From Brevibacillus thermoruber 423 (GTDB taxonomy: Bacteria > Bacillota > Bacilli > Brevibacillales > Brevibacillaceae), in NCBI RefSeq assembly GCF_000454065.1, contig NZ_KE695651.1, forward strand, positions 532,855 through 596,854: a DNA stretch of 64,000 nt. Reading direction: 5' to 3'. This document shows positions 8,112-16,519 of this stretch, piece by piece (position 1 is the first letter of the stretch; each line of letters starts with the position of its first letter). The notes beneath the pieces are model-generated. The model ran no database searches. It was not told the origin of the DNA and was given only the letters and a program-made list of their open reading frames with translations. The translations under genes were made by a program, and so were the position numbers.

Positions 8112-9046
8112 TCCTTCGCCGCTTTCCACGAGGCGTAATCGTGGATGGCATGGCCCCCATACGAGGCAAACGGCCGCAGATGCGCGTCAGTTATGGACAA
8201 CTGGCGCTGCATCTCGGCCTTTCCTTTTTCCGCGAAACTTACCTTGTCGCCTTCGTCCGTGGCGTTGATGCTGACGCCGACCAGCACGGTCTTGTTCCAG
8301 GCGGCGGCGGTTTTCAGTTCACTTCGGACATGCGCCAGGATGCCGTCGTCTTCCACCGCCTTGTTGCGGTAGGCCATCAGTGTGACGTGATCAAACTGCC
8401 GGATCATCCACGAGCTGAGCTGCCCGGAGGGAGTCTCGCCGGGAACCGCGGGAACGTCATCCAGCCAGAAGGGCAGATCGGCCCCCGCGACCAGATCGCT
8501 GCGCTCCTTGATCTGCGCGACGATGCGCTCGGTATTTTCCTTCCATTCGCGGATCACCCGGTCGCGGTCGGTTTTCCACTGCGGAAGCAGGTAAGGCTCG
8601 ATGTCGAGGTGGATGCCGGTGAAGCTTTCGCTTCTCAGCACGGCATCGTTGTATCCCCGCACCCAATCGACAAACGACTGCAGTTCGTCATAGCGATGCA
8701 GAAACGCCCACTCGGGTTGGCCGTTCAGGGCGTGCACGTCGATGCCGAGCGACCGCGCCTTTCGAATGAAGTGCCGGTAGTGGTCGACGGAGACGTCGGA
8801 CGGCTTTACCTGCAGGTAGAGCAGATTCACACCGTTTTTCTGCAAAAACGAGAGGATCTCGTCCGGTTCGGTCGCGATCCGGCGCGCGTCCCACAGCCAC
8901 GTCGCCTTGATCAGGCGGCGATCGTCCGTTTGGATCTCAGCCGGTGCGGGAGCATGGGACAGCACGGGAAAAACGAACGGCAGGATGAGGATCGTACTGA
9001 CGGCAGCGATCCACATGCCGCGCGACGAGGGACGAAACAGTTTCAT
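8108..9046 (-). CDS. Secreted GH18-like TIM-barrel protein
   Basis: The start is set at the ATG reading from 9046, preceded by AGGAGG; 312 aa. There is a clear signal peptide (WIAAVSTILILPFVFPVLSHA). The mature part reads as a beta/alpha barrel: ATWLWDARRI, VNLLYLQVKPSDVSV, FTGIHLDIEPYLLPQW (a DxE pair as in GH18-like barrels) and DHVTLMAYRNKA. It may be a glycosidase or a non-catalytic relative. It converges on the polysaccharide operon and overlaps its last stop codon by four bases, with no terminator between, so the two transcripts must run into each other. Substrate unknown. Confidence 0.68.
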   Translation of the reverse strand: MKLFRPSSRGMWIAAVSTILILPFVFPVLSHAPAPAEIQTDDRRLIKATWLWDARRIATEPDEILSFLQKNGVNLLYLQVKPSDVSVDHYRHFIRKARSLGIDVHALNGQPEWAFLHRYDELQSFVDWVRGYNDAVLRSESFTGIHLDIEPYLLPQWKTDRDRVIREWKENTERIVAQIKERSDLVAGADLPFWLDDVPAVPGETPSGQLSSWMIRQFDHVTLMAYRNKAVEDDGILAHVRSELKTAAAWNKTVLVGVSINATDEGDKVSFAEKGKAEMQRQLSITDAHLRPFASYGGHAIHDYASWKAAKD

Positions 9047-9210
9047 AACGGCTTCCTCCTGAATGGAATTACTCAGCATAGTTGTACCACAGGTGGGACG
9101 GAAAAAAACAAAGCGAAAAGTCTTATTTTTGCTCCTGTTTTTTGCGCGGACGGCAGGCCGGACAAGGACTCGGCCCGTTCGACCCACACCGGCCGCCGGG
9201 GTTTTGTGAC

Positions 9211-9255
9211 AAATAAAAAAACGGCAGGGCTTGTGCAAGCCTTGCCGTTTGTCTT
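9211..9255 (-). terminator. Intrinsic terminator of the LysM/NlpC gene
   Basis: Read on the minus strand, ACGGCAAGGCTTG pairs almost perfectly with CAAGCCCTGCCGT across a 3-base loop and is followed by TTTTTTTATTT. Confidence 0.8.
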
Positions 9256-9262
9256 GTTCGCG

Positions 9263-10204
9263 CTACTCGACCCATTCGGTCAGGTAGCGCTTCACTCCGT
9301 AAAAGGGGTAGAGCTTGTGCATGTTTTCCACTTTTTCGTAACGGACTTCGTTTCCGTTGGCGTGGACGATGAGGCCGTTGCCCATGTAGAGAGCGACGTG
9401 GGAGACGCGCCCTTTGTTCAGCGAGTCGTAGAAGAGCAAATCGCCCGGCATGGCCTGTTCCAGGGGAACGGCTTGTCCACCGGCAAACTGTTCTTCCGAC
9501 GTGCGCGGCAGCGTGACGCCAAGCTGGTGAAAGACGTAGGCGGTAAAGCCGCTGCAGTCAAATCCGTCCGGCGTCGTTCCCCCAAACACGTAAGGGGTCT
9601 TCAGCAGCGGCTGGACAATCGCCTGCAGACGTTCCGCGCCGCGGGTATCAGTGGAAAAAACGGGGAGCGAAGCCGAAGGAGCCGGGGCGGCGGTGTCGCT
9701 CAGAAACGAGGAGAAGACATAGGCTTCCGTCGACCCGTAGGCGATTTTGCTCCATTCAGCGCCAGGCTCCAGGATCTGTACGACGGCTCCGAAGGGCAGT
9801 TTTCCCACAATCGCGCCGTCGAGGGAAGGCGTTTGACGCACGTTCAGCACATCCGCCGCAACCGTCATGCTCCGGCTGCCCGCAATGTCCGGCGGACGGA
9901 CGCTGGCATCGCTGCCGGAGGCCGGCGGAACGTCAGACGGCTGTGGGGCTGGCGTTTCGGCGCGGGCCGTTTCGGGAATCGGCAGGTTCAGCTTCTGCCC
10001 GATCGCCAGGCGGTCGGACGTCAAGCTGTTCGTCTTCATCAGCGCCTGCACGGTCGTCCGGTGTTCCCGCGCGATTTTGCTCAAGGTGTCTCCGGCCGCC
10101 ACGACATAGACGGAGGGAGACTCCTGCGCGGCTGCCGGGATCGCCGCTGCCGGCGTCAGGGCCAGGAAGGAGAGGATGGTGAAAAATCGTGCAGTTGGTT
10201 TCAT
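9263..10204 (-). CDS. Secreted LysM-SH3-NlpC/P60 peptidoglycan hydrolase
   Basis: A 313-aa protein with a signal peptide (residues 1-26), a LysM repeat (about 32-75, VYVVAAGDTLSKIAREH), a Pro/Ala/Ser linker, a bacterial SH3 domain (about 112-168, VLNVRQTPSLDGAIVGKL) and an NlpC/P60 domain (about 188-305). The catalytic Cys lies in FDCSGF and the His residues in SHVALYMGNG and IVHANG. It should cut the D-Glu to diamino-acid bond of the peptidoglycan stem, a DL-endopeptidase, outside the cell. LysM binds the glycan. GGAGA precedes the ATG. It is a single-gene unit with its own terminator. Confidence 0.92.
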   Translation of the reverse strand: MKPTARFFTILSFLALTPAAAIPAAAQESPSVYVVAAGDTLSKIAREHRTTVQALMKTNSLTSDRLAIGQKLNLPIPETARAETPAPQPSDVPPASGSDASVRPPDIAGSRSMTVAADVLNVRQTPSLDGAIVGKLPFGAVVQILEPGAEWSKIAYGSTEAYVFSSFLSDTAAPAPSASLPVFSTDTRGAERLQAIVQPLLKTPYVFGGTTPDGFDCSGFTAYVFHQLGVTLPRTSEEQFAGGQAVPLEQAMPGDLLFYDSLNKGRVSHVALYMGNGLIVHANGNEVRYEKVENMHKLYPFYGVKRYLTEWVE

Positions 10205-10316
10205 CGTCGTTCGTCTCCATCATTCAGCATTTTCCGCGAGTCTCTATGGTAAATTGTAGCGGAATTTGCCTGGTAAATCTATGAAAAAATTTTTCAAAGA
10301 TCGGCAAAAAAAGTGC

Positions 10317-10346
10317 TTGCGTTTATCCTTTCGACCGTGCTATATT
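10317..10346 (+). promoter_or_regulatory. Probable promoter of the tRNA cluster
   Basis: TTGCGT (10317-10322) and TATATT (10341-10346) are 18 bases apart and lie 46 bases before the first tRNA. Confidence 0.55.
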
Positions 10347-10391
10347 ACAAGAGTCGCTGCACGATGAGAAACAGCAGATGGCAGAGCACAC

Positions 10392-10468
10392 GGAGCTGTG
10401 GTGAAGCTGGAGTTCACGCCGGTCTGTCACACCGGAGGTCGCGGGTTCGAGTCCCGTCAGCTCCGCCA
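10392..10468 (+). tRNA. tRNA-Asp (GTC)
   Basis: Acceptor arms GGAGCTG/CAGCTCC pair fully. The anticodon loop CTGTCAC sits on CCGGT/ACCGG and gives GTC. The T arm contains GGTTCGAGTCC and the CCA end is encoded. Confidence 0.96.
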
Positions 10469-10500
10469 TCTTTTCCAATAATACGTTCACGTACGGCGAC

Positions 10501-10576
10501 GCCGGTGTAGCTCAATTGGTAGAGCACCTGACTTGTAATCAGGGGGTTGTGGGTTCGATTCCTATCGCCGGCACCA
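10501..10576 (+). tRNA. tRNA-Thr (TGT)
   Basis: Acceptor GCCGGTG/CGCCGGC pairs with one G-U. The anticodon loop CTTGTAA on CCTGA/TCAGG gives TGT. CCA is encoded at 10574-10576. Confidence 0.96.
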
Positions 10577-10588
10577 CACCATGTACAT

Positions 10589-10675
10589 GCGGTCATGGCG
10601 GAATTGGCAGACGCGCTAGATTCAGGTTCTAGTGGTGGCAACACCGTGGAGGTTCAAGTCCTCTTGACCGCACCA
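10589..10675 (+). tRNA. tRNA-Leu (CAG), copy 1
   Basis: A class II tRNA with a long variable arm (TGGTGGCAACACCG). The anticodon loop TTCAGGT on CTAGA/TCTAG gives CAG. Acceptor GCGGTCA/TGACCGC is followed by encoded CCA. Confidence 0.96.
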
Positions 10676-10777
10676 ACCTTTTTCCCGCATGCGTGACCAG
10701 GCCGTTGCACGGGACGCTTCCCCCGGGACAAATTACTCGATTGAAATTGTGAATACCGGCATTACACATCGTACCAT

Positions 10778-10864
10778 GCGGTCGTGGCGGAATTGGCAGA
10801 CGCGCTAGATTCAGGTTCTAGTGGTGGCAACACCGTGGAGGTTCAAGTCCTCTCGACCGCACCA
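10778..10864 (+). tRNA. tRNA-Leu (CAG), copy 2
   Basis: Nearly identical to the copy 189 bases upstream. The only differences are one paired change in the acceptor stem: GCGGTCG/CGACCGC here against GCGGTCA/TGACCGC there. CCA is encoded. Confidence 0.96.
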
Positions 10865-10995
10865 AACCCATCCCGTACAAGGCGGCGAATGGCACCAGAT
10901 CAAGTACCGCCGTACGGTTTGAGCATCGCCTTGCCAAGATGAAGAGTGCGGGCGGAAAACCCTGCGTACGCTTCACAACGGATACGAGATACGGC

Positions 10996-11027
10996 AAAGC
11001 CCAAGCGCATTTCGCTTGGGCTTTTTT
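10996..11027 (+). terminator. Terminator of the tRNA cluster
   Basis: An 11-bp perfect stem AAGCCCAAGCG/CGCTTGGGCTT (10997-11007 with 11013-11023) runs into TTTTTT. Confidence 0.88.
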
Positions 11028-11127
11028 GATGCGTTCCGGGCGGTCCAAACAGCCGCGGATGCTGTGTGAACGGTCGGGTCATGCCATGGTGACAAAGAAG
11101 AGCTGCCGGTCGGATGGTTCCCGTGTA

Positions 11128-11156
11128 TTGACACCCGCTGGCGAATGACGTACATT
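11128..11156 (+). promoter_or_regulatory. Promoter of the marR-efflux operon
   Basis: TTGACA (11128-11133) and TACATT (11151-11156) are separated by exactly 17 bases, which is close to the sigma-A consensus. Confidence 0.8.
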
Positions 11157-11170
11157 TTGTTTACTTATCA

Positions 11171-11182
11171 TTAGTCGACTAA
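11171..11182 (+). promoter_or_regulatory. Palindromic operator, probable MarR autoregulation site
   Basis: TTAGTCGACTAA is a perfect 12-bp palindrome about 8 bases past the expected transcription start and just before the ribosome site of the MarR gene. A bound repressor dimer there would block its own operon. The assignment to this MarR protein is inferred from position. Confidence 0.6.
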
Positions 11183-11202
11183 CTAAAGGAGAGGAAAGCA
11201 GC

Positions 11203-11652
11203 GTGGATTTTCACTACGCCGACGCGTTGACGCATCTGATGGGACACGTGGTCAAACTCTACCGGCACAACGTCGATTTGCTGCTGCAGGATTATGACGT
11301 GTTCCCGGGCCAACCCCCTCTCCTGCTGCGGCTTGCTGAGACGGACGGACAAATGCAGAAGGAACTGGCCCGCCGCATCCACGTAAAACCGGCCACGCTC
11401 ACCGTGATGATCAACCGGATGCAAAAGGCGGGGCTTGTCGAACGCAGGCCGGACCCTCACGATCAGCGCGTGGCGAGAGTCTACCTTACCGAGAAGGGGA
11501 GGCGCGCAGCCGACGCGGTAAAGGAAGCGCTGCGCACGATCGAGAACAGGTGCCTGGAGCACTTCAGCCTGGAGGAAAAGCTGTTGTTCCGCCGCTTGCT
11601 GAAGCAGATGCTCGACGATTTGGAAGCCTTCCGCAACGAAATCGGCAAATAA
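11203..11652 (+). CDS. MarR family transcriptional regulator
   Basis: A 149-aa winged-helix protein starting at GTG 11203 behind AAAGGAGAGG. Residues about 30-100 hold the recognition helix and wing: KELARRIHVKPATLTVMINRMQKAGLVERRPDPHDQRVARVYLT, here the DxRxxR-type wing with a DQR form. The flanking helices make the dimer. Proteins of this family repress efflux or stress genes and are released by small phenolic or drug-like ligands. It lies upstream of a Bcr/CflA pump and behind a perfect palindrome, so it probably represses both genes. Ligand unknown. Confidence 0.9.
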   Translation: MDFHYADALTHLMGHVVKLYRHNVDLLLQDYDVFPGQPPLLLRLAETDGQMQKELARRIHVKPATLTVMINRMQKAGLVERRPDPHDQRVARVYLTEKGRRAADAVKEALRTIENRCLEHFSLEEKLLFRRLLKQMLDDLEAFRNEIGK

Positions 11653-11774
11653 TTAGCCGGCAAAAAAAATCAGACAGGCTGGCTTTCGCAGCGAGTATGG
11701 ATGCCGCACGACATCGGCATGCGCGTACTGATGCTGCCGGGCCAAATCCCGCCAGGAAAGGTTTGAATGTCTTC

Positions 11775-13025
11775 ATGAACGATCTGCGAGACGCCGTGGA
11801 AGCCGCTTCGCCCGCAGCTTCGCGAACACGCAGGATATGGATGGTGATCGTCCTTGGGGCGCTGTCCGCGTTTGGACCGCTTTCTCTGGACATGTACCTG
11901 CCCGGTCTGCCGATGCTGGCCGACGATTTGCACACCAGTACCTCGGTGGCACAGCTAAGCCTGACGGCCTGCCTGCTCGGGCTGTCGCTGGGACAGGTGG
12001 TGGCCGGTCCGCTGAGCGATGTACGCGGCCGCCGCCTGCCGCTGATGGCGGGACTGGTCGTCTATGCCGCCGCCTCATTTTTTTGTGCGGCTGCTCCCTC
12101 CATCTGGGCGTTGATCCTGCTGCGCTTTCTCCAGGGAGCGGCGGGAGCGGCCGGGATCGTGATTTCCCGCGCGGTCGCCCGGGACCTTTACGCGGGTACG
12201 GAACTGACCAGGTTTTTTTCGCTGTTGATGCTGGTCAACGGGGCCGCGCCGATTCTGGCCCCGATTGCCGGCGGCCAACTGCTGCGCGTGACCTCCTGGC
12301 ACGGGGTGTTCGCGGTCCTCGGTCTCATCGGCGTGGTGATGGTGCTGGTCGTTCGTTTCGGCCTGCCTGAGACGCTGCCGGCCGAACGCCGCTCCAAAGG
12401 CGGGGTGAAGAACACCCTGCTCACGTTTGGAAGCCTCGTCAGAGACCGCGGCTTTATGGGGTACGCGCTGACGCAGGGACTTGTGACCGCCGCCATGTTT
12501 GCCTATATTGCCGGCTCTCCCTTTGTGCTGCAAAACATCTACGGCGTTACCCCGCAGATGTTCAGCCTCGTTTTTGCCATGAACGGGTTGGGCATCATCA
12601 TCGCCGGTCAGGTCACCGGGAGATTGGCCGGTCGGGTAAGCGAATCCAGGCTGCTGGTCACCGGGCTGGGCCTCGCTTCGCTGGGCGGCCTTTCCTTACT
12701 CGTCGTGTTCATCGTGGGAGCGGGGCTGCCGGCCGTCCTGCCGCCCTTGTTTCTCGTCGTCTCCAGTGTCGGGATCGTCTCCACGACCTGCTTTTCGCTG
12801 GCGATGCAGCGTCAAGGGGGATCGGCAGGGAGCGCCTCGGCGCTGTTGGGACTGCTCTCGTTTATCGCCGGCGGCATCGCGGCTCCGATGGTCGGCCTCG
12901 GGGGAAGCGGCACGGCCGCGCCGATGGGCATCGTGATTGCGGCGGCCGAGATCGGGGCGCTCCTCTGCTATGCGGTGCTGATCCACCGCCGGAAAGCGGC
13001 TGCCTTGGATCGCGGCAGCAGCTAA
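11775..13025 (+). CDS. Bcr/CflA family multidrug efflux MFS transporter
   Basis: The start is placed at ATG 11775, giving 416 aa that begin a few residues before the first membrane helix; the frame is open further upstream but overlaps the marR gene. About twelve membrane helices are visible. Family marks are SLDMYLPGLPMLADDL after helix 1, VAGPLSDVRGRRLPL (MFS motif A) and the helix 4 segment LLRFLQGAAGAAGIVISRAVARDLY typical of Bcr/CflA. It should export drugs by proton antiport. It lies 122 bp after marR with no terminator between and is probably controlled by it. AGGAAAGG upstream is a rather distant ribosome site. Confidence 0.9.
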   Translation: MNDLRDAVEAASPAASRTRRIWMVIVLGALSAFGPLSLDMYLPGLPMLADDLHTSTSVAQLSLTACLLGLSLGQVVAGPLSDVRGRRLPLMAGLVVYAAASFFCAAAPSIWALILLRFLQGAAGAAGIVISRAVARDLYAGTELTRFFSLLMLVNGAAPILAPIAGGQLLRVTSWHGVFAVLGLIGVVMVLVVRFGLPETLPAERRSKGGVKNTLLTFGSLVRDRGFMGYALTQGLVTAAMFAYIAGSPFVLQNIYGVTPQMFSLVFAMNGLGIIIAGQVTGRLAGRVSESRLLVTGLGLASLGGLSLLVVFIVGAGLPAVLPPLFLVVSSVGIVSTTCFSLAMQRQGGSAGSASALLGLLSFIAGGIAAPMVGLGGSGTAAPMGIVIAAAEIGALLCYAVLIHRRKAAALDRGSS

Positions 13026-13057
13026 CATCACATATCCACTTACGAAAAATCACCGGC

Positions 13058-13086
13058 TTACAAAAAGGTTGTGGATCGTGTACAAT
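13058..13086 (+). promoter_or_regulatory. Promoter of the FrnE-like gene
   Basis: TTACAA (13058-13063) and TACAAT (13081-13086) with a 17-base spacer. Confidence 0.65.
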
Positions 13087-13118
13087 AACCTCAGGTGGAC
13101 AGAAGGGAGTTTTTCATC

Positions 13119-13754
13119 ATGATGATCGAAATCTTTCAGGACACGATCTGCCCGTGGTGCCGCATCGGAAAAAAACATCTGTTTGACGCGATTCGGCAGT
13201 GGGACGGCGAGCCGGTGACGATCCGTTACCGCGCGTACCAGCTCAATCCGGATACGCCCAAAGCGGGCCTGCCGTTTTGGGAGACGATGGCAGCGATGAA
13301 AGGCGGACGCGACGTCGTGCAGCGCATGGTGCAGCACGCCGCCAACGCAGGTGAGGCGGCAGGCGTTCCGTTTCGTTTTGACCGGGTGGAGATGTGGCCC
13401 AATACCCATGCGTCCCATACGCTGATCAAGCTGGCGTCGCCTGAACGGGCGACCGACCTGGTGGACGCGGTTTTCCGGGCGTACTTTGAGGAAGGAAAAG
13501 ACATCGGCAGCCTGGACGTGCTTGCCGCAATCGCCGCCGAGCAGGGGATGGATCCCGAATGGGTCCGCAGCCAGCTCGCGTCCGACGCCAAACGGGAGGA
13601 GATTGCCGAAGACCTGGCGTACGCTCGCGAGTTGAACATCACCGGCGTGCCGTTTTTCATCATCGACGGCAAACTGGCGCTGTCTGGCGCCCATCCGGCG
13701 GAAAACTTCCTCAAAGCGTTCCGTCAGGCGGCCGGCACGTCGGCACACCGGTAA
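13119..13754 (+). CDS. DsbA family FrnE-like thiol oxidoreductase
   Basis: A 211-aa cytoplasmic protein with a thioredoxin fold carrying a helical insert, as in FrnE and 2-hydroxychromene-2-carboxylate isomerases. The active site is DTICPWCRIGKKH (CxxC); the cis-Pro loop is ITGVPFFIIDGKLALSGA. Such proteins act as dithiol oxidoreductases or isomerases, often in oxidative-stress defence. Two tandem ATG codons at 13119 and 13122 follow GAAGGGAG; the first is taken. It has its own promoter and a probable terminator. Confidence 0.9.
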   Translation: MMIEIFQDTICPWCRIGKKHLFDAIRQWDGEPVTIRYRAYQLNPDTPKAGLPFWETMAAMKGGRDVVQRMVQHAANAGEAAGVPFRFDRVEMWPNTHASHTLIKLASPERATDLVDAVFRAYFEEGKDIGSLDVLAAIAAEQGMDPEWVRSQLASDAKREEIAEDLAYARELNITGVPFFIIDGKLALSGAHPAENFLKAFRQAAGTSAHR

Positions 13755-13852
13755 CGATCCAGCAAAGCGCTGCAGCCTGTCCCAAGCAGCCGGCTGTGCC
13801 AGCGGGAAATGGAGGCAAACTGTTTTCCTCGAAAACGAATAAACGATACCAG

Positions 13853-13893
13853 AACGGGAGCGCAGTCGATCAGACGGCCGCCTCCCGTTTTTT
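13853..13893 (+). terminator. Probable terminator after the FrnE-like gene
   Basis: AACGGGAG (13853-13860) pairs with CTCCCGTT (13882-13889) over a long 21-base loop, followed by TTTTTT. Confidence 0.6.
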
Positions 13894-13943
13894 GTTTTGG
13901 GGCGAGCGCCTCTGACCATACTGTATGACGAGGAGGTGCCGTC

Positions 13944-14477
13944 ATGTTTGTAGAAGTGCGGCAAGAACGGGAACATGTCAGCATTTATGTGATGGGAGAG
14001 GAGCTGGTCCGGCATCCGGACGGCTTTTTTCTGCTCCCGGGGAGGCTGGTCGCGGCGTTGGAACCTGCCGATCTGCCGGCGGACATCCGCTTCGTCATGG
14101 AGGACCGCCTGCCTTCCGGGCGCGGTTTCTACCGGGAGGATCGCGTCGTGTTTCAGCGCGACCGCGACCCCGCCCGCCTGGTGGTGGAAGTCACCTCGCA
14201 ATACGATCCGCAGGCGTGGGACGGCTTTTTTCCCCTCCCCGACACGCTTCGGGCACGGCAGAGCGTCGTCGCCGGCCGACGGGATCTGCAGGTGACGGCT
14301 CACGAACTGGACGCAGCGGCGGGAATGCTCTCTTACCGGTTTTACTGGCCGGCCGGCGGGGGGCGCGATCTGGAATGCGTGCTGGATTCGCTGTGCGACA
14401 CGGTCTGCGGCCTGGAGGCTGAGGGCAATGCCCGGCTCTGGTACGGAGCCGGATGGGGAAGCGGGGAACCGCAGTAG
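13944..14477 (+). CDS. Hypothetical protein (177 aa)
   Basis: A real gene by its strong GAGGAGG ribosome site and coding-like sequence. The product is soluble, acidic, rich in beta-strand-like stretches ([22 protein letters not shown], written here only as a span of residues 12-33 in part) and has no signal peptide, membrane helix or motif I recognise. It carries three Cys near the end ([16 protein letters not shown]). It sits between the FrnE-like gene and an FAH-family gene with no shared promoter evident. I cannot assign a function. Confidence 0.6.
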   Translation: MFVEVRQEREHVSIYVMGEELVRHPDGFFLLPGRLVAALEPADLPADIRFVMEDRLPSGRGFYREDRVVFQRDRDPARLVVEVTSQYDPQAWDGFFPLPDTLRARQSVVAGRRDLQVTAHELDAAAGMLSYRFYWPAGGGRDLECVLDSLCDTVCGLEAEGNARLWYGAGWGSGEPQ

Positions 14478-14553
14478 CTGTCCGACCAAAAATTGGCGTG
14501 ATATAGTAAGGAGGAGAAGCCAGCACCAAAAGACAAAAAGGAGCGAAGAGGAC

Positions 14554-15180
14554 ATGGAACAGATCCGCAACATTTATTGCGTAGGGCGCAACTACCGTCT
14601 GCATGCGGCCGAACTGGGCAATGACGTGCCGGAGTTTCCGATGCTGTTCGGCAAGCCGACGCATGCGCTCGCTGCCGCAAACGGGCAGGAGCTGGAGCTT
14701 CCGGGCAGCCGCGGAGAGCTGCACTACGAGGCCGAACTGGTGATCCGCATCGCCCGTCCGTACGAACCGGGCCTGACGCTGGAGGAGATGGTGGATCGGA
14801 TCGCCCTGGGGATTGACTTCACACTTCGGGATGTGCAGAGTGAACTGAAAAAGAAGGGACATCCCTGGCTGTTGGCCAAAGGATTCCGCAATTCCGCCGT
14901 CTTGACGGCGTTTCGGCCGTTTCCGGGGCTGGCGGCTTGTCACGCCACCGATTTTTCGCTGCAAAAAAACGGGGAAGAAGTCCAGCGGGGAAACATCCGC
15001 GACGTCATCTTTGACCTGATGACGATCATTCGCTACACGCACGAGCATTTTGGCGTGGGCGAAGGAGACGTGATTTACACGGGGACGCCGGCCGGTGTCG
15101 GTCCGGTAGCGGACGGCGACCGCTTCGCGCTGCTGTGGGGCGGCGAAACATGGGGGAGCTTTACGGCCAAGCTGGTGTAA
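14554..15180 (+). CDS. Fumarylacetoacetate hydrolase family protein
   Basis: A 208-aa FAH-fold enzyme, the short YcgM/FAHD1-like type. Marks are the N-terminal [15 protein letters not shown], the metal-binding Glu/Asp set around [10 protein letters not shown] and [27 protein letters not shown], and the C-terminal [15 protein letters not shown]. Such enzymes hydrolyse or decarboxylate acylpyruvates and related 2-oxo acids using Mg2+. The physiological substrate is not clear from context. AAAAGGAG precedes the ATG, and a strong terminator follows. Confidence 0.9.
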   Translation: MEQIRNIYCVGRNYRLHAAELGNDVPEFPMLFGKPTHALAAANGQELELPGSRGELHYEAELVIRIARPYEPGLTLEEMVDRIALGIDFTLRDVQSELKKKGHPWLLAKGFRNSAVLTAFRPFPGLAACHATDFSLQKNGEEVQRGNIRDVIFDLMTIIRYTHEHFGVGEGDVIYTGTPAGVGPVADGDRFALLWGGETWGSFTAKLV

Positions 15181-15204
15181 TATTGTGACATTGTGACAAC
15201 CATG

Positions 15205-15247
15205 CAGCCATCTTTCTGCCTGTCTGTGGCAAAAGATGGCTGTTTTG
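15205..15247 (+). terminator. Terminator of the FAH-family gene
   Basis: An 11-bp perfect stem CAGCCATCTTT/AAAGATGGCTG (15205-15215 with 15232-15242), then TTTT. Confidence 0.8.
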
Positions 15248-15453
15248 CTGGTGCGAAAGGGCCCTGCCCAAATTTGGTTGTCCAACATGAAAAGCGGTGT
15301 GCGGCGCTGTCATTTCAAGCGATGTGCAGCCGGTTCCATGGTCCCGAATTCCGCATTGGAAAATTTTAAGGGCTTATCTGCCTGTTTCCTCCTGCGTTAC
15401 CCTGTCCATGTACCCCTTGACCGGGATCACATCATGACAAGGAGGAAAAGAGG

Positions 15454-16362
15454 ATGGCGAAACGAGATTGGATGATGAAGTCGACGATCGGCGTCTTGCT
15501 GAGTACGTCCCTGTTGCTGGGTGGTCAGGTCGGACAAGCGGCAGCGTATTCGCAAGATTCCGCCACGTCTGAAACGATTGCGCAGACTGCCAAATCACTG
15601 ATCGGAAAAGATTACCAATACAGAGCGGAAGGACCGGATTCGTTTGGTTCCGCGCAGTTGGCGACCTATGTGTACGGACAGGCGGGTATTCGCATCGCCA
15701 ATACGATGGCGGACCTGTATCGCGGCGGAACCGCAGTGGGCAGGGATGAACTGCAGGCGGGCGACCTGCTCTTCTTCTCGTCCAGCGGCAGCGGACAGCC
15801 GACGTTCATGGGCATTTACGTCGGAGACGGCCAGTTCGTCTATTCGTCCCAACGCGAGGATCAGGTCGTTCTCAAACCTCTCTCCGATTACGACGGCAAG
15901 TTTCTGGGGGCCCGCCGTTATGTCGAGACGGCGTCGGCCGCACCGACAGCGTCGAGCAGTAACGAGAGTGTCAGCAGCATCGCGGACCAGATCATCCGCA
16001 TCGGCGAAAAGTACCTGGGGACGCCGTACAAGTTCGGTTCCAGCAAAAACACGACCCAGACGTTTGACTGTTCGTCGTTTACCCAGCGCGTGTTCAAGGA
16101 AGCGGGCATTACCCTGCCCCGCGATTCCCGCCAGCAGTCGACCGTCGGCAAAACCGTGTCCAAGAGCCAACTGAAAAAAGGAGATCTCATCTTCATGCGC
16201 AGCTCCGGCAGCAGTTCGAACCGGATCACGCACGTGGCAATTTACGCGGGGGACGGAAAAATCCTGCACACCTACGGCAAGCCGGGTGTCACGTACTCCA
16301 CGTTCTTTGGCACCAATTGGGAAAAACGCGTCGTCACGATCAAACGCGTCATCCCGGAATAA
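15454..16362 (+). CDS. Secreted tandem NlpC/P60 protein, first copy degenerate
   Basis: A 302-aa protein with a signal peptide (residues 1-31), then two NlpC/P60-like modules. In the first (about 40-157) the catalytic positions are lost: FGSAQL has Ser66 where Cys belongs, and the two His positions are Phe118 and Tyr130. The second (about 178-300) is intact, with Cys206 in FDCSSF, His260 in THVAIYAGDG and His272. The working domain should cut the peptide stems of cell-wall peptidoglycan; the dead copy may bind wall peptide or regulate. AAGGAGG precedes the ATG. The 270 bp upstream hold only the previous gene's terminator and no recognised riboswitch. Confidence 0.9.
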   Translation: MAKRDWMMKSTIGVLLSTSLLLGGQVGQAAAYSQDSATSETIAQTAKSLIGKDYQYRAEGPDSFGSAQLATYVYGQAGIRIANTMADLYRGGTAVGRDELQAGDLLFFSSSGSGQPTFMGIYVGDGQFVYSSQREDQVVLKPLSDYDGKFLGARRYVETASAAPTASSSNESVSSIADQIIRIGEKYLGTPYKFGSSKNTTQTFDCSSFTQRVFKEAGITLPRDSRQQSTVGKTVSKSQLKKGDLIFMRSSGSSSNRITHVAIYAGDGKILHTYGKPGVTYSTFFGTNWEKRVVTIKRVIPE

Positions 16363-16519
16363 CGAGTGGACAGGCTTGGCTCTCGCGCGGCGGCGCGGGA
16401 GCTTTCTTCTCTTTCCAGGGAGATCGTTGGCCACAAAAAAGTCGAATGATTTACCAAAGAGGGAAAATTGAAAAAACGGAGAACATACCCTATATACCTG
16501 ATGGAATGGGGGAATGTTC

